From assembly GCA_003342895.1 (NCBI GenBank), contig PTFA01000005.1, positions 3,825,612-3,889,611 of the forward strand: 64,000 bases of DNA, in the 5' to 3' direction. The notes under the pieces were generated by a model. The model did no database searches and was not told the DNA's origin. It worked only from the letters and a program-made list of their open reading frames with translations. Below, piece after piece: positions 52,096 to 63,809 of the stretch (the stretch's first letter is position 1; every line of letters starts with the position of its first letter). Source of the DNA: Casuarius casuarius. Its lineage: Eukaryota > Chordata > Aves > Casuariiformes > Casuariidae. A program made the translations under genes and the position numbers.

Positions 52096-52298
52096 AACTG
52101 CATTTAGTACTGGTTCTCTACAGTGGGCTGGAGCTGATAAATTTCTGTAGTTGCATATTGTTTTGATTTTGTATAAACTGATGATGTCCAAAGTGAAATT
52201 ATTTAGTTTCTCCTCTTATCTTTTTTGTTCCAGGGTTACCATAGGATAAAGTGGCCACCAAAGGTGTAAACTCAATGACTTAAGAAACATTTTCCACC

Positions 52299-52445
52299 AT
52301 GGTAAACTCAGATAAAACCTTCTATACAACAGCACAAGATAAATCAGAGCAGGCTACAAAAGCATTTGGTGAAAAACGAGGATTATATGCTCTCCAAAGG
52401 CAAATGCTCTCCGAAACATATAGCTCTGGTAATAGAGGAGGCTGA
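52299..52445 (+). CDS. short open frame with strong Kozak start, unproven
   Basis: The start context CCACCATGG at 52295-52302 is an optimal Kozak sequence, and the frame stays open for 48 codons (M-V-N-S-D-K-T-F-Y...) to a TGA at 52443-52445. I recognise no protein family. About 200 bases upstream is the CpG-island core. At 52211-52233 a pyrimidine run ending in CAG (TTATCTTTTTTGTTCCAG) would be a good splice acceptor, placing this frame in a second exon. A donor-like CTG/GTAATA at 52426-52434 would end the exon at about codon 43 and could skip the stop. The frame is short and could equally be an upstream open frame of a noncoding transcript, or chance. It shows no signal peptide, membrane segment or repeat. 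Confidence 0.2.
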   Translation: MVNSDKTFYTTAQDKSEQATKAFGEKRGLYALQRQMLSETYSSGNRGG

Positions 52446-53767
52446 AACAGACCTGCCAAGGGACAGCCAGCCCAGCACTTTCACCACTTCTCATTTCTGT
52501 TGCAGGCTGCCAACATCATGCCATGGCCATCAACTCAATCTGAAGACAAACCTCTGTGAGCTTCTGCCCGTGTCGTCCTTCACAGACTGTCTGGCACTCC
52601 GAAGACAGGAACAAACGGTCCATAGGGTGAGGTCTCTTCAAGAAGCCTGCATCTTGTTTGAGGTACCAAAGCAATTTGTGTTACACAAAATGATATGACA
52701 CAGAATAAAATAACATGTACAGAATAGTACAGCTCCTTCTTACAGAACCATATATTTGGTTTCTAACACGTCCAGGATTCAGACTGCATACACTTTCTCC
52801 ATCATGAAGGTGTATTGAAAACGAATCTTTAAATCAGGAAAACCCTCTGAAACTTCTGTGTGAAGGAATGATAAAAAATGTACATATCTTGTACCTTGGG
52901 GGCAGTTTTAAATTTCATAACAAGCTTTTTTGTAGAAAATATCCATTCTACTTTACTAAGCTAATCTCAAAAAGTCCATAGTGCATTTAGATATGGGGTC
53001 GTGAAAGCTGGAAGCCTCAATCATTTGTAATGTTCGGGAACTAGTTCCTAAATTCCAGAATACTACTCTTCCGAATTATGATTTTTCTTTATAATTGTTC
53101 AGAATGGGCTACAGTAATGGCTCTGGATATTCACTGAACTGGTACTGAGGCCTGATGTCACTGCAGGCAGACCTCTTGTTAGGACTGCTGCACAGTGTTT
53201 AATAACTGGGGTAGACTGAGCAGGAATAAATGAGGTCTGTGTTTGTTTTCTTTTACACATGAGCAGAAGTTGAAGCTAAGCAAATGCTCTTTAACTTCTT
53301 GGTGATTACTCTTAAAATAGTCATTATAGGCAGGACAGTGAGAGCATATCTTTCTTGGATATTTTTAATAATCTATTGTTGGAAATTCAGAGACCAGTGT
53401 GAAGAAAGCCTAAACTTGAAGATGCCTCCTGTTCGCATGGTAGTGGAATTCTGGTGAGGAGAAAATGTCCAGTGTTCAGTGTCACAGACTAACAGGAAAA
53501 CAGGGCTGAAGTGGGTACCCAGGCTAGTGGGTCAGGAGACAAGGTACCTTGCTGGTGGAATTTACAGCACTTTTTGTTATGATTTACCCTCTAAAGTATA
53601 AATTCATTCGAGGAAGGACTGTGTAATTGCACTCCTCAAAAACACCAGCTGCTTAAAAAGTCTTTTTTTCAAAGCTAAGAAAATTTGAAAATCTCACTTG
53701 TGGCAAAGAAATATTAGTACTGATATCTCAGAAGGTGTCTGAAATTCCTTCCAAATTTGGTGACTAG

Positions 53768-53791
53768 AAGTCACCCTTACAAGGGTGACTT
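53768..53791. repeat. perfect 11-bp-arm inverted repeat
   Basis: AAGTCACCCTT (53768-53778) and AAGGGTGACTT (53781-53791) are perfect reverse complements separated by AC. It is the strongest short palindrome noticed in the window. It also contains two GTGAC/GTCAC half-sites in opposite orientation, so a dimeric transcription-factor site is possible. Confidence 0.9.
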
Positions 53792-56700
53792 GATCCCCTG
53801 CCTCTCCTCACAGGGGCAAACCTAATATTGGGGCTGACTGTCCCTGAGTATGGGGGATGCCAACAACATCCTGAGTTTGCCATTTATGAAAGTCTCTAGT
53901 GAAGGCAAGCCAACTGGATTTTCTGTGTGCTAAAGAATGACTGTTTCCTCATTTCTCTTTGTATCACATGCCCATTGCTGAGTTCTCTGCTAAAGATTCT
54001 AGCTTTCTTAGCACAAGAGGTCCTTTTTCAATATCCTTCACCGTTGATTGAAACGGACTTTTGTCCCATTTCCCAGTGGCAGATTAATCTCTATTACTAG
54101 CTACTGTATTAATTATTAAATTATTTCAGATGTCTATCCCTGCTAAAAACTCTATGTGCCTAATTGTGACATCGTACCATGACTGCACATCACCCTTCCT
54201 CAAAGGTGCTTCAGAGTTTTGTGTAAGGTAAGCTGTGTGCAGCATGTGCCTATCGTGTACTCCCTTCGAGCCAGCAATGTGGCTAAAATTTAATCTTCTC
54301 AGTCTCTCAGATTCCAGCTAACAGGCAGAAGTATAAAATGTAGTGACAAAGGCAGAGGAAGAAAATGTTAAATTAGGGCGTCAAATTTAAGCAAATTAAA
54401 AAAAATAGATATATTCTTTAGAATTTTTTCACAAATTAAATTTTACAGTGTTAAAAATAAGTAATCTTTGTGGAACCAGAAAAAGCTTAATTCCAATAAA
54501 TGGTGTTTGACAATCTTGTTTAACATTGTTGATATTATATTTAGTAAAGCAGAAGGCATATCCTTTTTTATATATACACACAAAATACTGAACACTAATA
54601 TGAATTTAACTGATTACAGTAATATTCCTACTCTCTTGTACCTTGGCCAAACTATTTTTCTCTTTCACTGCTTCAGCACCTCTACACGGTTGCTGCAGTA
54701 ACAAAGTAATTTTCTGATAAATTCATCAGGAAAAGTGCACTATAGAGAACATGTATAACTCTAAACCTGTCAGACCACCACAATTTTAAGGCAATTATTC
54801 TCCTAGGGAAAAAAAGGAAAATTACATAATGTAATTGCACAGAGAGAAAGATAAGTTATCATAATTTTATGCTACTAAACCTAACTTTCTTAGATGTGCT
54901 CAGCACAGGAGATGTTCCCTTATGGACAATATATATCTTCTCAAGCTGCATCAACCACAGTATCAACAAGGCTGGCATATAATGTAAATCAAGATTGCTG
55001 GCACACTTGAACCACTAAAAATGATGGCTGAAGGAAAAGTTTTACAATAACATTCATCTCGCAAGCTGTGGTGAACATTTTGCTAAGCAAAATGAAATAC
55101 CACAGTCTCCTTGAACCAATTATTTAAAGNGTATTCAAAATCTATATCATAATTGAAAGCATAATTGCTGTAGTTAAGCCTAAGATTTAGTCTGTAAAAC
55201 ATAAAACCTACAGCACCTGAACCCAACAGCAAATTCTGGATAAGAGGAGTAAGAAACTGCATTTTAAACAACTTACAAGAACCCTCAGTCACCCTTTAAA
55301 GGACCTAGAGCAAGAATGCTGAATGCTGAAAACGTTGATCTCTAAATATCCGTCTGTTGCCTCCCTTTCTTCCTCTGATCCCGTGAGAGATTCCTACAAG
55401 GTCTTTTGGGGTAAATATAATATAAATAGCTTAGAATGGTTTGCCAAACTAAGAAATATCTACAGGATCCCAGATCTTCAATGAGTCCTCTATTGACTCA
55501 TTCTGAAATGACCAGCAACATTATCCTTCATTATAGCATTTATACACAGCTTAGCTGCTCATAATCTGGGGTCATCTCTCTGTAAATTTTTGACATGTGA
55601 CCGATTTAGAAGTTTTACTTATGACCTAAAACTTTTAAAATAGATTCTTTGTTTAGGATCTCCTGCCCCTGTATAGAAATTCTTGGTGTTGCTGTGAAGG
55701 GATAGTGCCTGCTCAAAGCTCATCTTTAGAGGACTGCTCAGCATCCCTGTTTTATAAAAAAAGATCTCTCTACTGTCTGAAGCATGTTAATATCAGAAGG
55801 CATCATTATCGTTACATACACAATCTGACACTGTTTCCACCTGGTATCAAAGATAGGGATATCAGAATCAAAGATTTTTGTAATGGGAATTCCAGAATTC
55901 TGATACTCTTAGTTCATAAATACTTAATTATTTTATTTTAACCTATGTATTTCAAAAGTAGGGTAGAAGCAGAGGAGCCTTTTTATTTTAAAAAGAAATC
56001 AGTATTTTTTTATTGAAGTGTATGGTACATTAGCAACCTACATGTTTGGAGCCATGGAAGAAAACAATGCAATTTTAATCATAAAACAAGCCTTTTCTTG
56101 TCATACTCGTCTGACCAGATATATACACAGCAAAGTTTAGGAACATGATATCACTTGATAATAAGAAGAATAGTGTGAATCTGGTAGCATCCTGAATTAC
56201 AAAGATTATTTTAGGTGTAGATGACCTGCACTAGTTTTGGGACAGCCTTGGAAAATGTGAGTGAAACACTTTTTGCTCCAATTAAAAACATTGGCAAAAG
56301 TTTTAAAAAAAGTTTCAAAGATTGGCTGTTACAGTATGAGATATATACAATACAAAGGATGCCAATTATTCTACCACAGCAGCTCTTAGGCATACAGAAA
56401 TGCTGTGCATTGACATACTACTCACTCTATAGCCAGACTGTCTGAAGAGAGGCTTTGCAATAAAGGTGCATTCCATCATGTTTTGGTGTGAGTAAAATAA
56501 GATAGGGTAGCTTTGGAAGAAAATACTTAGCAGCATTCAGGTTTAAATGGCTGGCTGTAACATTTCACTGCACAATACATCACAGGCAGCCTTGCTAACC
56601 TCCCAAGCATAAGTTCCTTAAGGGAGCAGCACAGTCATTAAAAGCTGAGAATTACCAATGCCTAATTTCAAGCAGCACATTCCAAAAGTCTCCCAGAGAT

Positions 56701-57553
56701 AAGTCTGATTTGGACTCTGACATCAGCTAGATTTAATGGCCCCAAAAGAAGATACCTTTGGGATGTTCTTCATGTTTGCAATTTCATACTGCATGGTTCC
56801 ATGCAAACCATATGCTTGTGTGCTGTCAAATTAAGCTTTCACTAAGGAAATCTCACTGTACCTAACAAAGCTGTTTCCCATGAGTTAATGACAAGAAGAA
56901 AATTGTCTCTGATTTATGGTAGATACAGAAGACTTATGTTATCAGTTCAGACCAGCCTTGAACCTTGATGTAGTATGGAACATCCTCAGATTAACTATCT
57001 GCCTATGTACAAGGTAAAGGTTGTTTCGCTTTGTGATGGAGATGTACTGTATTCTTTGCTTGAACAATGCATATCCTCTCTTTGGATTTTGCTGCAAGTT
57101 ATTCTTCTGAAACAAGTGCTGTTTTCAGATCAGCCAAGAACACATTGCAACAAATGGCAAAGTTAATACTCTCAACCTTATCACCTAGATTTCTGAGAGG
57201 AGATATCAAAAGAATCAGGACAAATAGATGTATGCAATAAATTAAAGAAGCCTTCAAGGCAACAAAGCTGCCCCACTTTGTAGAGACAACAGCACTGATG
57301 AAATGGAGCGTATGCAATGCTAAACAAAATGCATTTGCCATGAGACCGCCTTTTGAGATGGCACTAATTGTCACTCCCAAAGTCCAGGTCACTGCAGAGC
57401 TTGATTAAAAAAAGAAAAAAAAGACCTGCAAAGTCATTTAAGAAGGCAACTAATTCCCTCTCAACAAGGATGGTGTATGGAAAGGTTGAGAATCAAATGT
57501 TATATTGAAAGTAGATATTTGCACTTTATATTGTTTGTCTGCCAAAAGGAGAA

Positions 57554-57584
57554 GGTGTCATAAGACATGAGGGTGTCATAAGAC
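57554..57584. repeat. 18-bp-period tandem duplication
   Basis: GGTGTCATAAGAC occurs exactly at 57554-57566 and 57572-57584. It is a local duplication with no assigned role. Confidence 0.8.
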
Positions 57585-60430
57585 TCAAAGAATGCTAATT
57601 TCATAACATGAGAAACAAACTCAGAGAGACTGGGAAGACTGTAGTCAGTACAGGAAAACTGCTTTCTCAAGCATGGAAGGACTGTTCCTGGAATCACCCT
57701 TCGGAGACTGGAAGTTTGTGATGAATCTGCATATGCAGAAGATGGACACCGTATCTGAGTGGTTGAACTAGCTATTGACAGAGTCTTTAATACAATGATA
57801 GGGAAAGTGTTTCAAATGAGGATAAGGTCGTTAGGTGTCTTCATATGTATTTATTCAAGGGAACAGAATTTTCCGGTCAGTGGGAAAAAAACTGGTTGTT
57901 CCAAAAACTTAGTCTCATTTGATCATTCCACAGGGTCCTAAAAGCTCCAGCCCAGTGTGATGTGATCTAGCCCACAGTTTGGAATCTAATAGAGTAGTGT
58001 TTTGGCTTTTTTCTGTGCTCTTTCTATTCATATTTCATAGTGGCTTTGTATTTATCCCCAAAGGCGTATTTTCCATGCAAACTTAGCTTGTCAACACTGC
58101 TTGTCTAAGTGGAAAAGCAGATATTAAAATTTCTGACATAAGAATTCCTTTATGCCAGAGTCACAGTGCTCATTGCAAATCCATTGCTATACTTCCTCTT
58201 CCTTCTGTGAATTGGATTGTATAGTTTGAGCTAAATATTAGTAGGGAGAACATAGTAATTTATGCATGAAATCTTGAGATTAATTCTTGCTTCAGAAAGA
58301 TGGCTACAGCATTTTTACTACCTCATTAAACAACAGTGTCTAACAGTGACAATTAAGATATGGATGTACTTGTGTATTTTCTTGAATTCACCACCGTATG
58401 GTTAATTTAAATCCTTTATTTCAGCTTGTTTTGGAAAATATTATGCTGTCATGTCCTCCACCCGGTGGAGATTGCATCACAGTTCTGGTCACTAGTTACT
58501 GCAGATGATCTAGGATTTCCAATAGGATAAGAACTGGTAAGACTTCTGTCTTGGCTTAACTCCATCTCCAGGAGTTGTGTAAGACTTTGTCTTTGGAAGT
58601 TCAATGTGGCTGCACAGTGACTGGTGGATGCATCTGATCCATATATGTTGACATGCTTTCATGGACAAATGAAGTGATAGACATGCAAAAAAAGTTGGTC
58701 ATCATTCTAAGGAAATGTTATCAATAGGCTCAATATTGGTAGTTAACTCAGTGATGCTAACATTTGCTATAATTAGCTTTCAATACTAGCTGCAGACATT
58801 CATACTATGAATAAGTCTGCTGTTCTGTAGGGATTAGCTTGTGGTTGACATGTGTTAACTTTAATATATCACCTGATCACTTCACATTAGATGCTCCCCA
58901 TTAGAAGTAACATTCCTGAAAGAAGATAAAGGAGAATGAGTCATGGAATAGTAATTTTGAGAAATACACACCTGCCAGTATTTGAGGAACATTTTGCATG
59001 CAAGTATGAATATTTCACTTGCAATTCAGATGTTCAAGACTGATGCATTAACAGCTCCTGCATATTCTGATGTATTATTTTGGCACTTGTACTGAGCTCC
59101 TCAAAAGGCACTCACCCCTTCCATCAGTGTCTATGAAACGCAATGTTCCAAGTATATCTCATAAATAAAGAATCCTCGAAGTACTGCTCACATTTGCAAG
59201 TCATTATATGCTTTTGGAGCTCTTTCACTTAAAAGTAACAACCTCCCTGCAAGAGAATTGTGAGGTGCTAGCTGTGTCCAGCTCCTCCAGTTTGAGGAAG
59301 GGGAAGGAGGGAACGCTATCAAGAACTTCTGCTCTTGCAACTCCTGCCTAAACACCAGACTGATGAGGATGGCCTTGAACTCAAGGTGCAGAAAGCTTTA
59401 AGAGCCACTCAGGAAACAGGGGCAGACAGTGCTAGCCTCACCCTTCCTTCATACTGACCAAATGATCTCAGAGGGGTTTTGGGAGCACAAACTATCTAAA
59501 AGTCAATATTGGCACTGCAATCAATGGAGCACAGTTAATCACAGTGAAGTGTTTAATTCCCCTCTGTCACATTTTTGGCCCTACCATGTGCCACTCCAAA
59601 ACAAGAGTATTTCTCCAGAACAGTATTGCAAATAGACCCATCTACAAGCCTTCAGAAACTGTTGAACTCACAGTGCTGGTTGCTTCCTATTGGTGTGCTT
59701 TGAACATCTTGATTAAATCAAGTCAGAACCTCAAAAGCCTGTGATCTGGCAAAAGGCTTCAGCAACAGGCATGCAGCAAGAACAAAAAATGACCCATAAC
59801 CAACAAAGATGAGCAACTGTAAGTTCACAAGAGTCGTATGTGTAATATGCAGTATTTAACTGTGCTTGGTAAATAGTACATTTTATTATTAAGCCACTTG
59901 GGGGTGAATAAATGTCAGCTGTAAAGGAAGTTAGGCTAAGAAATCTCTAACAATTAAAGTTCAAGTGAGAAATATAAGGTAACTCCTTGGCTATGAAATA
60001 GACTAGGTTTATTTCATTCTTGGAGTGGACTGGTTCTCTAGCAAGTCGCATCTTATCAACCTCTAACATTAGGAAACTGAGTGGGAACCTTAATTTTCAG
60101 TACAAAGTTTCTAGGTTTCGTGTTTGTGGTGTAAAGCTCAAAAGTGTGAGGGTTAGGGAGCACTTTTCTATAGAAAACCACATGTTTATTCCAGTCAGTC
60201 CTGTTTATTGTCATATCTTTTGGTTTGTAATAATGTCGTTTCGAGAAACACAATTTCTAGAGCAACTGTTTCTGGAATTGTTTATTGTGTGTGGAAGATG
60301 TCAAAAATCTGACAGTCTCTAGGTCAATCTTGGAAATATAACTGTTCTGTGAAGGCTGATGCACTTCAGTGGTGAATTAAATGACTCTTGTCCCATTAAA
60401 AATGTGATTATCCAAATACATCAAGGGAGA

Positions 60431-60486
60431 GGTGGGACTAGGCAACCTCTAGAGGTCTCTTACAAGCTACATGATTATGGTTCTAA
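60431..60486 (+). mobile_element. CR1 LINE, extreme 3' end fragment
   Basis: GGTGGGACTAGGCAACCTCT (60431-60450) followed by AGAGGTCTCTTACAAGC and ATGATTATGGTTCTAAG matches the last 50-60 bases of avian CR1, where the sequence typically reads GGACTAGATGACCTCTAGAGG and then the GATTCT-type tail. The tail repeat is decayed. It is a severely 5'-truncated copy, older or more mutated than that at 36765. Confidence 0.8.
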
Positions 60487-62518
60487 GATGCACCCTAACT
60501 TTTGGTTATTAAAAGTAGGATTCATCTGAATGCCACTTTTCTGAGTACAGTGACACATGCAATGCAAAGCCATGGTTTAAATAGAGGGAACACAGAGAAA
60601 TACAAGCATCCATTTTCAATGATTACAGGTCCAGATGATATATGTAATAGCTGATTTCACAAACACAACTTCTGAAGGCATCCATGGATATAGTCTTTCT
60701 CCAGAAGCACTAATACTGACTCAGAAGGAGTCACAATGAATAGTCCCTGAAAATAATGGATATGAATTTAAATATATGCTTGAATAGAAACTTGGCTTAT
60801 TTTATTTTACAAACTGTCATAAGCTCCAGTCAGTTTAGTGTTTAGCTAATCTCTAGGCACCAGTTCACCGTCCAAAATTAGAAGAATGAAGGTTAAGGTT
60901 AATGAAGTTAGCAATTTGACAGAATAGAAATGCTTATACAATGTAATTAATGTTCTAGAGCATTGATGTTTTGACCAGCCTCACATCCCCCATTAAGTCT
61001 GACTTCAGAGGAAAGTTACTATATCTGTATGGATAAATATTGAATAGTATGACTAAAAGTTAGTAATGATTAGGATTCAGTCAGCATTATGTTTTGATCA
61101 ATCAGCTATGATTCAGCTTGGCCCCTTTTATAACATAAATGATTCTGTATTTAATTCTGATCTTTCATGAACACTTGACCCAAGATTTAATCAGTTGTAT
61201 ACCTAATGTTATGTTCTGGAAACCCCAATAAATGGGAAAAATAATAGCATAGCAACCCTTCCATGATAAGCAAAAGTACTGGGGGTTAAAGTTATGAAAG
61301 CATGGGGAAAGGAAAATATGAACAACCACATGGTTGTATCAGCACTACTGATGAATTAAAAACAGATTAAGAAGCAACGATTATAAAAATTACTGTAGCA
61401 CATCTTGTAACCTGTTCTACTGCCTGTGCATGATCACGCAGATGGCTCATTGTAGTAGAGACCTACCTGATGTCTGCACACTGCATAACTGTTGCTTTAT
61501 AAATACTATCTGAAAAATGGCATTCCCTCCCCTTCCTTTCTCTCCATTCCCCATGGAGGGTTTAAGAAATTAAGATGTTGCTAAATAGAGTTTGGAAAAT
61601 AAAAGTTTCTGCAAGTAGTACGTTGAAAACTATAGACACGTTTTTACAAACCCTGAACATTCATAAGCTCAGGATTCTAGTATATGGCTATTTCTGTAAA
61701 ACTCCTTTTGTAAAGGGGAAATACTATATACCTAAAAAATAAACCTGTAAACAACTATGTGTAACTGCAGGATGATATGTAACATACAAGTAGTGGGATA
61801 TGCACATTGCAGCTACAGAGCTGGAGTAAGGGGAAGGGAGAGGGAAAAAATATTTTACTTGCTGCCTCAACATTTTTATTTTTTATTGAAATGTTTATTA
61901 TAATTGCAGGTTTTGCACTGGCTTATCTAAGTTCACTCTCCCTCTAAAACCACATTCATGCCATTTCACTTCTACTTAATAAAACCTGTCAGCTGAAATG
62001 GAGAGCTTCTGTAGTACTGCAAAGCCTCTTTTCTCAGAAGTGCTTAATTGGGACTAACAGGATGAATAGCCTTGGATCCAGTGCTTGTTTTTCAAATCTC
62101 TTCTACCATCTCTTCTAGGTGATTACACCACTGGGAGGTGTGTGTATGGGGGTGATACACATGCAAGGAATTTATTCTATTTACCTATTCCTATGACTTG
62201 AGAAGAGTAAAAAGGTTATAACCATTTTTTGTACTTGAGGCAGGCATTCCCATAAGGTCCAGTTCACAGAAGTCTCAGCAACTAAATTTACTAATTACAG
62301 TTACAGGACATTCATGTTTTGAAGAACAGAAAGCACAGATCATAAACCAGTTGTTTTTTGTGCAAATAAGGCCGAACAACTACCTCTCAAACTTGGTTGT
62401 CTCTAAGATTTTAGAGAAATCAGGGCAGAAAACTAGCAACATGCTGAGTTTGTTTCCTAGGTGACTAATTAACAGTGTGAAGTATCCTGGGTTTGGAAAA
62501 GAGCTATTCTTTGAGAAT

Positions 62519-62554
62519 TAAGACAATAGTGTACTAAGACAATAGTGTACTAAG
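62519..62554. repeat. 16-bp tandem repeat, 2.25 copies
   Basis: TAAGACAATAGTGTAC is present twice without mismatch (62519-62534 and 62535-62550) and followed by a partial TAAG. It is perfect and head-to-tail, so probably recent. Confidence 0.9.
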
Positions 62555-62828
62555 AAGAATCTCAAGAGAAAGCTAAGAAAGTATTACTCCCCAACTCGAA
62601 GCAATAAAATCTGATGTGTGCTGTGGTCCTCTCTGGAGTTGCAACCGAGTATCTCAAAGGGTAAAATCTGTAAAATCTTGCTTTTCGAAGAATGGCCTCC
62701 TCCATGTTTCCAGAATTTGCTCATTTATTATCTCACCAAATTAGAATACTAACTTTTTCTAAGCTTAATCACATCCAACAGAAGAGATTTAGTGTTGCAG
62801 AGCTATCAGATAATGCCTTTAAGAGCCT

Positions 62829-62866
62829 GTGTTTCTTCTAAACTTCTAACAAGTGTTTCTTCTAAA
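62829..62866. repeat. 24-bp-period direct duplication
   Basis: GTGTTTCTTCTAAA occurs at 62829-62842 and 62853-62866 with a ten-base spacer that is not repeated. Confidence 0.85.
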
Positions 62867-63809
62867 GCTATACTAGAATATCAAAACAAATCCTATGAAA
62901 ATAGTTATAGTCACATTTTAGTGTGATTACAGTTCAACATGTGGCCTTCTGTTACTTAAAAGAAATCTAGCAAAAATGTAGAAATATTATAAAACACAAC
63001 TAAACCACCAATAAGCCTAACTTCCCCTTCTAACCCTTCCCCTTTGCCCAGGAAAAGAGAAAAAAACAAAAACAACTCCAGCTTTCTCCATTTATCATTC
63101 TGAGCATGCTCAATTACTAGTTTAATTCACCTGCTTTACACTTTTCGGGCTGGGGCAATCAGCCAAGCATTAAGATCTGGAATGAGGGTTTTTAAAGCCA
63201 TAGTGTACGCTTATGACAACCCTAATCTATATCTAAAAAAGATCACTGGATGCATTTATGGCACATTTTTGTTCAGATCGGTAGTGCACTTCTGAAGTAC
63301 ATCTCCCAGTTGTCCCCGGTTACTCTGTCTCTGCTTGCATCATGGAGTGGTTATGGAGTGTGAGAAATGGATTATTTCTGGATGAAACTAAGACATGCTT
63401 GAGGACTGCACCTCTTGCACTGCAGCCATTAATGGACATTCAGTCCATGGGACCAGACCAGAGCTAGTCTGAATTAAACCCCTGGGGAACATATGATGTT
63501 GGCATTGGATCCTCAGCTCCAAGTGTTTTGCTCTCCAGATCCTCTCCTATTGCACCATGCTGCTTGTTAACATAGACATCGCCGGGGGGCATGCTTGCTC
63601 GGTTGCCACCGTGCTCTGATGAAAGTCCCTAAACACACCATCCTGCCTCCATGGACACCAAAAAGCTCTGTGTTGCTCAGCCATACTGCCAAGAGCTCCA
63701 GTGAAGGAGACTGGTTTTGGCATCCACTTTCTTTCTTGCCAGACTGAACTGACTGCAGGCAGCCCAAAGAAGACAGGGATAGTGATGGAAGGTCATGATT
63801 TACCATGAT

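Larger units (their letters stand above)
52446..60430. other. noncoding AT-rich DNA, no gene recognised
   Basis: The first 300 bases contain a 110-codon plus frame (52366-52698) overlapping the short Kozak frame in another phase, with acceptor-like (near 52505) and donor-like (near 52627) sites. No product is recognisable. From 52700 on, the sequence is plain AT-rich DNA with only short, unrelated open frames. The inverted repeat at 53768-53791 and tandem duplication at 57554-57584 are listed separately. No transposon was recognised before the CR1 tail at 60431. Confidence 0.6.
60487..63809. other. noncoding AT-rich DNA, no gene recognised
   Basis: No open frame above 60 codons occurs between 60487 and 63566, an unusually stop-dense stretch even for this window. 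The minus frame of 124 codons at 63567-63941 is largely antisense to the CR1 piece at the window end. Tandem duplications at 62519-62554 and 62829-62866 are listed separately. Confidence 0.65.

Noticed and set aside
51767..52150. 127-codon plus-strand frame through the CpG island
   Set aside because: Alanine, arginine and glutamine runs come from CGG/GCA-type repeats. High G+C makes stops rare, so openness is expected, and there is no family resemblance.
1024..55129. More than thirty isolated single N bases
   Set aside because: These are spread over unique sequence and repeats alike and reflect assembly or base-call uncertainty, not biology.
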